The notes below the pieces were generated by a model. It did no database searches and was not told where the DNA came from. It saw only the letters and a program-made list of their open reading frames with translations. Source: Strongylocentrotus purpuratus (lineage: Eukaryota > Echinodermata > Echinoidea > Camarodonta > Strongylocentrotidae). Taken from it: DNA of 64,000 bases. The stretch is taken from NCBI RefSeq assembly GCF_000002235.5, contig NW_022145605.1, forward strand, positions 32,611,774 through 32,675,773, in the 5' to 3' direction. Position numbers and translations under genes: made by a program. Shown in pieces: positions 12,372-24,100 of this stretch (position 1 is the first letter of the stretch; the number at the start of each line of letters is the position of its first letter).

Positions 12372-15300
12372 TTAATTTTCTTGACTTGGACAGAGGTATA
12401 TAATACATGTAATGTCTTTCTGCTACACAAGCCCTCGTTTTCTTGACTTGGACAGGGGTAGATAATATTGTCTTACTGCCACACAAGCCTTAATATCCAT
12501 GACTTGGACAGAGGTATATAATACATGTAATGTCTTTCTGCCACACAAGCCCTAATTTTCTGGACTTGGACAGGGGTAGACAATAATGTCTTACTGCCAC
12601 ACAAGCCTTAATATCCATGACTTGGACAGAGGTATATAATACATGTAATGTCTTTCTGCCACACAAGCCCTAATTTTCTTGACTTGGACAGGGGTAGACA
12701 ATAATGTCTTACTGCCACACAAGCCTTAATTTTCATGACTTGGACAGAGGTATATAATACATGTAATGTTTTTCTGCCACACAAGCCTTAATTTTCTTGA
12801 CTTGGACAGGGGTAGACAATAATGTCTTACTGCTACACAAGCCTTAATTTTCTTGACTTGGACAGGGGTATATAATACATGTAATGTCTTTCTGCCACAC
12901 AAGCCTTAATTTTCATGACTTGGACAGAGGTATATAATACATGTAATGTTTTTTCTGCCACACAAGCCTTAATTTTCTTGACTAGGACAGGGGTAGACAA
13001 TAATGTCTTATATACTGCCACACAAGCCTTAATTTTCTTGACTTGGACAGGGGTATATAATACATGTAATGTCTTTCTGCCACACAAGCCTTAATTTTCT
13101 TGACTTGGACAGAGGTAGACAATAATGTCTTACTGCCACACAAGCCTTAATATCCATGACTTGGACAGAGGTATATAATACATGTAATGATTTTTTTATG
13201 CCACAGAAGCCTTAATTTTCTTGACTTGGACAGGGGTAGATAATAATGTCTTTCTGCCACGCAAGCCTTAATTTTCTAGACTTGGACAGGGGTATATAAT
13301 ACATGTAATGTCTTTCTGCCACACAAGCCTTAATATCCATGACTTGGACAGAGGTATATAATACATGTAATGATTTTTTTATGCCACAGAAGCCTTAATT
13401 TTCTTGACTTGGACAGGGGTAGATAATAATGTCTTTCTGCCACACAAGCCTTAATTTTCTTGACTTGGACAGGGGTATATATTACATGTAATGTCTTTCT
13501 GCCACACAAGCCTTAATATCCATGACTTGGACAGAGGTATATAATACATGTAATGTCTTTCTGCCACACAAGCCCTAATTTTCTTGACTTGGACAGGGGT
13601 AGACAATAATGTCTTACTGCCACACAAGCCTTAATTTTCATGACTTGGACAGAGGTATATAATACATGTAATGTTTTTCTGCCACACAAGCCTTAATTTT
13701 CTTGACTTGGACAGGGGTAGACAATAATGTCTTACTGCCACACAAGCCTTAATTTTCTTGACTTGGACAGGGGTATATAATACATGTAATGTCTTTCTGC
13801 CACACAAGCCTTAATTTTCTTGACTTGGACAGGGGTATATAATACATGTAATGTCTCTCTGCCACACAAGCCTTAATTTTCTTGACTTGGACAGAGGTAG
13901 ACAATAATGTCTTACTGCCACACAAGCCTTAATATCCATGACTTGGACAGAGGTATATAATACATGTAATGTTTTTTCTGCCACACAAGCCTTAATTTTC
14001 TTGACTAGGACAGGGGTAGACAATAATGTCTTATATACTGCCACACAAGCCTTAATTTTCTTGACTTGGACAGTGGTATATAATACATGTAATGTCTTTC
14101 TGCCACACAAGCCTTAATTTTCTTGACTTGGACAGAGGTAGACAATAATGTCTTACTGCCACACAAGCCTTAATATCCATGACTTGGACAGAGGTATATA
14201 ATACATGTAATGATTTTTTTATGCCACAGAAGCCTTAATTTTCTTGACTTGGACAGGGGTAGATAATAATGTCTTTCTGCCACACAGGCCTTAATTTTCT
14301 TGACTTGGACAGGGTATATAATACATGTAATGTCTTTCTGCCACACAAGCCTTAATATCCATGACTTGGACAGAGGTATATAATACATGTAATGATTTTT
14401 TTATGCCACAGAAGCCTTAATTTTCTTGACTTGGACAGGGGTAGATAATAATGTCTTTCTGCCACACAAGCCTTAATTTTCTTGACTTGGACAGGGGTAT
14501 ATATTACATGTAATGTCTTTCTGCCACACAAGCCTTAATATCCATGACTTGGACAGAGGTATATAATACATGTAATGTCTTTCTGCCACACAAGCCCTAA
14601 TTTTCTTGACTTGGACAGGGGTAGACAATAATGTCTTACTGCCACACAAGCCTTAATTTTCATGACTTGGACAGAGGTTTATAATACATGTAATGTTTTT
14701 CTGCCACACAAGCCTTAATTTTCTTGACTTGGACAGGGGTAGACAATAATGTCTTACTGCCACACAAGCCTTAATTTTCTTGACTTGGACAGGGGTATAT
14801 AATACATGTAATGTCTTTCTGCCACAGAAGCCTTAATTTTCTTGACTTGGACAGGGGTATATAATACATGTAATGTCTCTCTGCCACACAAGCCTTAATT
14901 TTCTTGACTTGGACAGAGGTATATAATACATGTAATGTCTTTCTGCCACACAAGCCTTAATTTTCTTGACTTGGACAGGGGTATATAATACGTGTAATGT
15001 CTTTCTGCCACACAAGCCTTAATTTTCTTGACTTGGACAGGGGTAGACAATAATGTCTTACTGCCACACAAGCCTTAATATCCATGACTTGGACAGAGGT
15101 ATATAATACATGTAATGATTTTTTTATGCCACAGAAGCCTTAATTTTCTTGACTTGGACAGGAGTAGATAATAATGTCTTTCTGTCACACAAGCCTTAAT
15201 TTTCTTGACTTGGACTGGGGTAGATAATAATGTCTTTCTGCCACACAAGCCTTAATTTTCATTACTTGGACAGAGGTATATAATACATGTAATGTTTTTT

Positions 15301-15430
15301 ATGCCACAGAAGCCTTAATTTTCGTGACTTGGACAGAGGTATATAATACATGTAATGTTTTTTTTTATGCCACAGAAGCCTTAATTTTCTTGACTTGGAC
15401 AGGGGTAGATAATAATGTCCTTCTGCCATG
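12372..15430. repeat. Satellite array, main segment with higher-order repeats
   Basis: About 50 monomers of the 62/56-bp satellite. Variants include a run atgatttttttatgccacagaagcc that recurs at 13188, 13371, 14211, 14393 and 15116, and gtcttatatactgcc at 13007 and 14032. Multi-monomer blocks are repeated nearly intact (for example about 13070-13380 and about 14105-14400), which shows higher-order duplication. Confidence 0.95.
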
Positions 15431-15965
15431 ACAAGCTCCTCGGCTTTTCATTGGTTCCTCCACAGCATTGGAATATTATTGCATTACCTGTATTATATGT
15501 GTGTGATGTTTCTATTCAATGAGGAAAAAAGATAAATCAATTTTTTGGTCATTCAAAAGTCACAAATAAATAGTTGTATACTTTTTGGACATCAAGTTTT
15601 TTAGGCACACAAGCCTTAATTTTCTTGTCTTGGACAGGGTAGCTGATCGTCTTTTCTGCCACACAAGCCTCAATTTTCACGACTTAGGCGGGTAAATGAT
15701 GTGTTTTTGCGGGACACAAGCCTTAATTTTCCTGACTTGGATAGAGGTAGACAATAATGTCTTTTGGGCATACAAGCCTTAATTTTAATTTTAAAAACCA
15801 GTCTCAACACATATTGTATTAAAAAACACACAAGATGCATTTTCATTTAATTTTAGACAAACACACAAGAAGTTGGGAATTAAGACACACAAGTAGTCTT
15901 TAGAAGGAAAAAATGAAAAGACACACAAGATACCCCTTTTTTTCAGACACACAAGACAAAAATCT
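15431..15965. repeat. Eroded right edge of the satellite
   Basis: Unrelated AT-rich sequence occupies 15431-15600, then degenerate monomers to about 15790 (rearranged around aagccttaatttt). After that only the motif acacacaag survives, recurring every 20-60 bases to about 15965. The loss of the array is gradual, unlike the sharp breaks at the transposons. Confidence 0.8.
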
Positions 15966-15984
15966 CACAAGCATACTGTCGTGA

Positions 15985-17400
15985 GTAGTACCGTCCGTAC
16001 GTCCGTCCGTACGTCCGTACGTCCGTCCCGTTTGACCGTTATCACAATATCTCAAGAACCATTTAAGATTTAAACTTAAGACTCGGGAATAGTATTTATC
16101 ACCATAGGAAGACGATCTGATTAGATTTTGGAGTACGTAGGTCAAAGGTCACAGGTCACAGAGGTCAACTTATGAAATTCCTTGTATTGAGTTTGTTAGC
16201 GCGATATCTCAAGAACCATTTGAGATTTAAACTTCAAACTTAAGGATAGTATGTATCACCATAGGAAGACGATCTGATTAGATTTTGGAGCACGTATGTC
16301 AAAGGTCAAGGGTCACAGAGGTCAACTTATGAAATTCCATACATTGAGATTGTTATCATGATATCTCAAGAACCACTGGGGATTTAAACTTCAAACTTAG
16401 TGATAGTGTGTATCACTATAGGAAAACAATCTGATTAGATTTTGGAGCACGTATGTCAAAGGTCAAGGGTCACAGAGGTCAACTTATGAAATTCCATACA
16501 TTGAGATTGTTATCATGATATCTCAAGAACCACTGGAGATTTAAACTTCAAACTTAGTGATAGTGTGTATCACTATAGGAAAACAATCTGATTAGATTTT
16601 GGAGCACGTAGGTCAAAGGTCAAGGGTCACAGAGGTCAACTTATGAAATTCCATACATTGAGATTGTTATCATGATATCTCAAGAACCACTGGAGATTTA
16701 AACTTCAAACTTAGTGATAGTGTGTATCACTATAGGAAAACAATCTGATTAGATTTTGGAGCACGTAGGTCAAAGGTCAAGGGTCACAGAGGTCAACTTA
16801 TGAAATTCCATACATTGAGATTGTTATCATGATATCTCAAGAACCACTGGAGATGTAAAAACTTCAAACTTAATGATAGTGTGTATCACCATAGGAAGAC
16901 AATCTGATTAGATTTTGGAGCACGTAGGTCAAAGGTCAAAGGCCACAGCGCACATTATGAATGCAAAAACAGCTTGTGATCGCGTTATCTCAAGAACCGA
17001 TTGATGGATTCATGCCAAAATTAGGTCGTGTTTGTTTTTTGCAGAGCCAATGAACTGAGTAGATTCTTGGTTCATAAGGTCAAAGGTCAAAGGTCATGGG
17101 CCCATTATGTATGCAAAAATAGCTTGTGAACGCATTCTCATTAGAACTGACAGATGGATTACTATTTAACTCAGAACATCTTGCAGAGCCAATGAACTGA
17201 GTAGATTTTATGGTCATGAGGTCAAAGATCAAAGGGTCATATATGTATATGAGAAATTGCTTGTAATCACAATATTCTGAGAACCTGTCAATGGATTACC
17301 ATTGAACGTGAATTCAATTTTTTTTTTCTGTTTTGGTTTGTAAAATTGCTCTATAACGGAGGCATCATTTTCGACTGCGCGCAGTCGAATTCCATCTAGT
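15985..17400 (+). mobile_element. Helitron-like non-autonomous element, copy A, with 157-bp tandem repeats
   Basis: It starts near a gtccgtacgtccgt run and ends with the hairpin TTCGACTGCGCGCAGTCGAA, then ttccatCTAGTT at 17400. A GC-rich terminal hairpin followed about 10 bases later by CTAG and a T is the known 3' signature of Helitrons. The interior has tandem units of exactly 157 bp: caagaacca starts at 16053, 16210, 16367, 16524, 16681 and 16838. Diverged units follow to 17320. Each unit contains one or more AGGTCA half-sites, several as AGGTCAAAGGTCA. Copy B is at 56818-57840. No Rep/helicase ORF is present. The exact 5' end is uncertain. Confidence 0.7.
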
Positions 17401-20400
17401 TTTCATTGCACCTTTATAGCATCCCCTTGGTTGAATACATACATTATTTGCATGATAAAATTGGCGTGTCTTTACATACTTCTCTGGAAATTTGCTTTTA
17501 TTTCAAGGAATACGCTGTGAGCCTGTGACATCTACATTTAATGTTCATTGAAAATGTCATCACCCCTAAACCTTTGTTGAACCGTTCATCATTCTGCTAA
17601 CTAATAAGGGGAAGACAGTCCATCATTGCCAAATTTGATGAGACACACTTCTTATGGAAAGAATAAGAGAATGTTTTATGATATTCACAAACAATTGTTA
17701 CAGTGATTTCCTGGATTCTAGGGGTTTCCTAAGGAAGGTGGGGTTTACCGAAATGTCTGTGTGGCAATCAACCCTCCAAGATGGTTTCCTCAGTCATGAC
17801 TATGATTTATAATAGGTCAAAAGCAGATGATAAAATGCTGACAGTAGTGTAACATTTTGAAGGAACTGATTCTATCATCAGGGATTAGATAATGGCAGAG
17901 GCTAAAGATTGTCTTTATTTTTTAGGTACAGATGTGTACATGGAGTAAAATTATATTAGTGTATAACCAGAAGGGCATTATCTTATATCACTTTGTTGGA
18001 TTAATGCCCATGATATGACTCTCATCCATGATATTTAGGGTTTTAGATTGCTTATCATTCACCATACATATTCATTCCAAATTTCACGATATCTGCCAGT
18101 GGTTAAAACAAACTGTTTGGTCAACCTCGATCTAAATATATACCAAGTACGGTTAAACTTTTCCTGGTGGTCACCAGTCTATCGAAAGCGGTCAACTACA
18201 TATATATAAATTGCCACCTGTCTATAGTGGTCAGTTACCACCTTATCTTTTTCGATCAGGTAGTCTAATAATAGAGTGGTGGTCTGACTGCAGATATCCT
18301 GGAGAAATTTATAGGAAGAGATTATTAAAAGGAGTGTGTAGGATAAGATCAGCATCCCCACACATCCTCCTGAACACATGTCTAGGTATTCAAGTCATTT
18401 ATCATTACTTGTGATTCGGAAACTGACAATAAACTTATACAGAGTAGGTGAAGGAAAGAAAGAGAATATTGAAAATGTGGAGGAATCCAGGTTTGTAAGT
18501 TAATGCAACGCCCTCCCTGTGATATCCGTAGCTGTAAGCACCTGATTCGGAAATCGATGTTAAAACTTTAGGGGTGAAGAAAAGCACCCTTGCACGTGCA
18601 TCCCCTGTGGGCCTGAGCCTAACATAGAGGATAATCTCTCATTGCCATCGGGCTAGTTTACAGGTTATCGTTCATTTCCCTCCATACTGATCCCATCACA
18701 AGGAATCAAGGTTCGTTAGAAGCTAGATGATAATGAGGTCAACTGACCCGGTGTAGTGGTCACTTGGGTCCGCCAGGGAGGTTGAGTGGATCAAAGAATC
18801 TACATGTACATATACAGTATATGTACCGTAAATTGTGCCAAAATGAATTGCTCCAAGATATGAACTCTTTCGGTACACAATGTAAGAGCTGTATTATATG
18901 ACAACTCCAAAAAAAGGATTATCACAATTATCAATATTAAAGAGCAAATTTTGAGCACCCAATGAGTAGTAAAAGTAGGCTACATGTACATGTACATGTA
19001 CATGTAGGTGTCTAGTTTTTATAGAGGCTAATTCATCCAGAAAAGACCACTTCATCCAAGGTTTCTTTCAGAATTTTTTGTACATGTACATACTGTATAC
19101 AATCATACTGTAAGGAATCTACTACCGATTGTATATTTGAAAAAAAGCATTTTACAAATAGGTCTATTCAAGTGCAATTCTGAAACAGGTGTTCAAGTGA
19201 CATGCTTGATCGTTTGAGCTCACCTTCGACCTCAACTTTGACCTTGTAAACCTTGTAGCTGATCCAAACTAAACTTCCAAAGACAACTGTAGTCCTTGAG
19301 GAATATGTACTTTGTATTGTACAATTTATCATGCTAGTTAGGTTCACATTAAAGTCCTTAAATGTTTACGTCATAAGTTTAAATCGTAGTTATAAACGTT
19401 CAAGTAATACCTTGTAAAACAGACTGCACAAAACTGCAGATGCCCTCCTGTTCACGAAATTTAAAGTTAATTCAAAGTTACAAGCCATGAGTGATTATTG
19501 TGATAACTGCAGGTGGTGGAGGGGGGGGGGGCAACTCTAGAAGAATTGTTATAACTTCAAAGGCATTTTGTCCTTTGAGAACCAGAACTCTCGTTGTTGT
19601 AAGTGGATCGTTGTTTATAGCTTTGAGTTAGCGAAACCTTAAAGTTATAAACAGCTTTCCTTAAACAATTTTCCGTATAAAGTGAACTACCTGTACACTA
19701 CTTCTAGCTACTTACGCCCTCTACATAGCAAACAATTAATGCCTAAGCGGTACCCATTGGTCTCCCATGATCCCCTTTTTCTTATGTAAAGTGACAGCCT
19801 ATTTGATTAGATAACCACCTGTCAGTGACCTTGCAGGGAGGTCTAATCCCTCCTGGCCAACTGAGTACAGACAGGCTTTAAACAGATTTAAGGTTTCACA
19901 GACTTGAAGTTTAAAGCAACGATGATCTCATGTGAACATCCATGTAGCTAACAGTTTCACAGACTTGAAGTTTATAGGAACAATAATCTTGTGTGAACAT
20001 ACATGTAGCTAATAACAGTATCCTGTTCATACGTGTCACGACAGGGGAATATGATTGATGGTTAGACCTGAGGTTGAGACATGTGATGTGTAGTTGTTAT
20101 AGGTTATTGTTTGGATCCGGGTTTGAATAATTGACGACAGGTGTATTGATTTATTGCTTGTTGGTTTTGCGGAAATTAAGGTGCGAGCTAGTCCGCTGTC
20201 CGGACTATTTCCGTGTCGTGCGCCCAATCAGCTGAGAAAATAACACACCCTCAACGCTAAAACGGAGACAGTCCTTGCCTTTCTTTCTCAATTTTTCGAC
20301 GGGTGTATTTTCACGGGTTGCGCAATCTGTGTTGGATGCATGTAATGGAGGATGACACAGATGATTGAAGAATAAACAATATACAAAAACGGACAGAATT

Positions 20401-20476
20401 TGCAATAGGTGCAAGCATGCGATTCCCTTTTAATATATTCCACTCTTTCCTATGTTTTCTTTACCTCTCTCCCTCT
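17401..20476. other. Intergenic or intronic, no gene recognised
   Basis: No conserved coding exon was seen on either strand. It contains a (TACATG)n run at 18981-19005, a G-run at 19518-19530, and a dispersed repeat (next entry). If LZTR1 has its usual N-terminus, this lies in a 5' intron of that gene. No kelch-type FGG motif flanked by splice sites was found. Confidence 0.5.
19675..19865. repeat. Dispersed repeat, copy 1
   Basis: The sequence from cttctagctacttacgccctctac through cccattggtctcccatgatcccc to accacctgtcagtgacct matches the reverse complement of 37150-37325. A shorter match lies near 35462-35490. Function unknown. Confidence 0.6.
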
Positions 20477-20532
20477 GCAAACAGGTGATTTACCCTCTAG
20501 CATGTTGTAACTTCCTTAGTGGCAGTATCCAG
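20477..20532 (+). pseudogene. Decayed partial copy 1 of an LZTR1 kelch exon
   Basis: gcaaacaggtgatttaccct and catgttgtaacttcc are near-identical to the start of the real exon at 21112. The copy stops after about 55 bases and is followed by a poly-C tract, as in the other copies. Confidence 0.75.
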
Positions 20533-20710
20533 ATTCAGAAAAACAAGTAGCATTTTTTGTATACATTCTGTAAATAGGACAGAGGTACACTATTCACCCC
20601 CCCCCCCCCCATCTTTGATTTGTAAAACATAGACCTTTACAAATAAAATCATGAATATTACCATGGATCTACTACAAAGTGATTTTACATGCAACTTCCC
20701 ACCTTCTGTG

Positions 20711-20775
20711 TTTGATAGGTGCAACTTCCCAGTAACAGTATCTAGGGATAATAACACTATGGTCTTCTCAGGGAA
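20711..20775 (+). pseudogene. Decayed partial copy 2 of an LZTR1 kelch exon
   Basis: It carries intron-end sequence tttgataggtgc fused to aacttcccagtaacagtatc and ggtcttctcaggg from the exon, with the first bases of the exon deleted. A poly-C tract follows at 20811-20824. Confidence 0.75.
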
Positions 20776-20890
20776 AAGGCACACTACTACTCTACCCCAT
20801 CCCTCCTTCCCCCCCCCCCCCCCCTCCTCCTTGATTTGTAAATGTTTCTTAAAGTTCTTGCTGAATCTTAAAGAATCTCCCACCTTCTGT

Positions 20891-20990
20891 ATTTGATAGG
20901 TGCAGCAAACAGGTGACAACCTTCCGACATGCTGTAACTTCCCAGTAGCAGTATCTAGGGTTATAACACATTGGTCTTCTCAGGGAGAGG
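20891..20990 (+). pseudogene. Decayed partial copy 3 of an LZTR1 kelch exon
   Basis: It has the acceptor context atttgataggtgcag|caaacaggtgac and reads [18 protein letters not shown]. It then loses frame relative to the real exon and its downstream half is absent. A C-rich tract follows. It lies about 206 bases upstream of the real exon and about 181 bases after copy 2. Confidence 0.8.
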
Positions 20991-21111
20991 GCACATCACT
21001 ACTCTCCCCCCCCCCTCCCCCACCACCATCCCTCCCCTCTTCCTTGATTTGTAAATGTTTGTAAAAGTGAATCTTAAACAATCTCCCATCTTCTGTATTT
21101 GATAGGTGCAG

Positions 21112-24100
21112 CAAACAGGCGACAACCCTCCAACATGCTGTAACTTCCCGGTGGCTGTATCCAGGGATAGCATGTTTGTGTTCTCAGGGCAGAGTGGAGC
21201 CAAGATCACCAACGACCTCTATCAGTACGATTTCAAAGAGAGAAGGTATGGATTCAAGTTAAAATCAGCCTAAAAATTGGCATTTTGTATACATGTACTT
21301 CTTGTAAACGGGTGACCCTATCTTTGCTCAGGTGACACTTTATTTTGTTGGTACAGGGTTGGAGCTGGGGTTGCAATTGGTTCTTACTTAGCTCTTGGCT
21401 GGAAATAGGATTACACGTAGTTGTAGTGTTTGATCTACAGTTCGTATTGTAGTAGGTGTAAGACCATGACATGGAGCGATTGGCTCTGGATCATATGTCG
21501 CAGAACTTATAAAAGATACTTAGACTAGTTTTAAATGATATTTTCACTACATACAAGTATATGGGTGCAAGATAGTAAAAACAAAATCACCATTAGTATA
21601 TTTCTTCTTCAAATAGAATTTGGAGATGAATTTTGCAAGTTTTCTTTATGTTTTTTCTACAACTCATTTGGAAATTCACATATTTCTTCAGTAAATATAG
21701 AGGTCAAGTCTGCGAAGTAGTTAATTTCTTTTGGATAATTTGGTAATAGTCTATTTCAACGTATGTAAAGAAAATCATATGGCACACATTCATGAACGTT
21801 CTTCATTTACTATAACACTCAATAGCATCTCTTCATCTTTCTTGTTTCAGATGGAGGAAGATATCGTCGGATCACATCTTGAAGGGAACCCCGCCCCCTC
21901 CTCAGCGTCGCTATGGTCACGTGATGGTGTCACATGACAGGCATCTCTACGTCTTTGGTGGAGCGGCGGACAACACACTGCCAAACGAGCTACACTGGTA
22001 TGTAGTGCCATTGTCGTCAAATCTTTAAAGGAATCGTTTAACAATGTTAAATATGAGATGTACGGCCCTACGTGTTATCATTGTCTTTGGTAAAGTGTAA
22101 TATTGAAGCCCTAAAAAATTTGCACCTCAAAATGATCACGAAGTGCCTCAAAAAAGTAAAAATCTTTGAGTGACCGGTTTTACCATACTCATTTTCCCAA
22201 TAGACTGTAGTGTAATGAAAACCATTAGGAAAACAAATTTTTTAATTTCGATTTCTAATCATAAATATCTTGATAATCAGATAGGCGATCAGCTCGTAAA
22301 AGTCATTGGGTTCACTGGCAACATAAATGCTAAATAGTACAAGGTATTTGAATAACATTCATAGATAAGAAGATCTGACTAGATTTGAGCAACTGCTGTT
22401 TTCAAACATTGCCATCTCCCCCCTCCCCACCCCTTCAGACAATCCTTATATGTATGAATTGAGTTTTGCGACAGTTCTGTCTAAAATAGACCATTTTTGC
22501 AATGTAATCAAATTTAATGCATAAATCTTCCATGTTACAAATTATTTCATTCACCAGTTACAAATCAATGTATTTTAATAGTCAGAATGCGAATTGCATG
22601 TGTTAATTGTTCCTACCCAACAAGACGTAATTTTACATTTCTCGTTCTGACTATTGATATACAATATTTCGTAACAGGTGAATTTAATCATTTGTAACTA
22701 GGCACTTAACGAAGATTCATGCATTGCATCTGATTATATTACGAAAATGGCCAATTGAAATAATTGTATCATCTTCCTTTTTGTTGTAGCTATGATATTG
22801 ACGATGGGACTTGGAGCATCATCAAACCTTCTCCAGATAGTCAGGTGGGTTCTCTGTTTGATGTTTGTGCATACATGAATGTTTGGATAGTACTCCTACA
22901 AATGCTATGAGTGTACTGGAAAGGGTAGCTAGCTAATTCGTTCAACACATTGAAATGGCAGAATAGGGTCCAAACCATAATAGAGGATCACTGATTGCTT
23001 AATTTCTGGTTGCTTGATTAAATTAATGAATTATGTATCAACGGAAAGCTTATCAGCCATAGATTACAATAATATCAATTCTTGTTGACTTGATGACGTC
23101 ATACACGTATTCACAATGAATTTGCATTAATTAAGCACAAACTCATTGCCTCAGCTATATAGGCAAGCCGATCAAGTTATGTTGTCCCCTTAACTGCGGC
23201 AGATTTGATCTCTGTTGACCCTCGATTTAAAGGATAGTGAAAAATTAGTTTGTATTTTTCATTATGTGTAATACTGAAAAGGAAAACATTTTGTTACTCC
23301 TTTATATTTGTATTTTATGTTCATTCAGCTTCCAATTGATATACATTTTTATTTTCAATGGGTAGGGTCTTTAACTGGCTTAAAATTGCTTGATAAGCCC
23401 TACATAATATTCTTTCCGAAAAATAAAGTTGTTACATTGTATGAATGCTTGTCTTAGATGATGGTGGTGCAGTATTGCAAACTAGTACTCAATGGTATTC
23501 TAATGATTTTAATCTGTTTCACAACATTTGTTTCAACCCAGTGTCCATCAGGCAGACTATTCCATGCTGCCTCTGTGATAGGGGACGCCATGTTGATCTT
23601 CGGAGGGACAGTGGACAACAATATTCGGAGCGCCGAGATGTACCGTTTCCAGTTTGCGTCTTACCCGCAGTGCACTCTCAAAGACGATTTTGGAAAGCTC
23701 CTCATCAGCCGACAGTTCACCGATGTGGAATTCATTGTGGGAGAGGTAAGAATTTGATACAATGTCACATTAAAGTCATTTTATGTTAACATATGAGAAA
23801 CTAAAAACTATTTTACATGTGAAGGCATGGCAAATAGGGATTAAAAGAGGTAAAACTGTGCTCAACGTAGGCCCCTGAAAGTACTCACATCTTATTTTAA
23901 TACAGATATATAGTTATGTGAAGTGCTCAACCTTATGCCACTCTATGTGGTGTTGTAGGTTTAGAGGTCTTGTGGTCCAGTGGATAAGTCACCGGACTAT
24001 AGATCACAAGGTACAGGGTTCAAATCCAAGCCGGTACTAACGTCCTTTGACGTTTGGCCTTTGGCAAGACGTTAATCTACATTTGCCACTCTCCACCCAG

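Noticed and set aside
9248..15015. Many minus-strand open frames with repeated MCGRKTLHVLYTSVQVKKI-like peptides, which might look like a tandem-repeat protein
   Set aside because: They follow directly from the 62/56-bp satellite, change frame between monomer types, and have no start context, splice structure or non-repeat part.
1..15430. The satellite as a CRISPR array
   Set aside because: The monomers are contiguous, with no unique spacers, and the context is an animal genome.
9130..15430. ttgact ... tataat motifs in each monomer resembling bacterial -35/-10 promoters
   Set aside because: The resemblance is chance within an AT-rich satellite. There is no bacterial gene or context.
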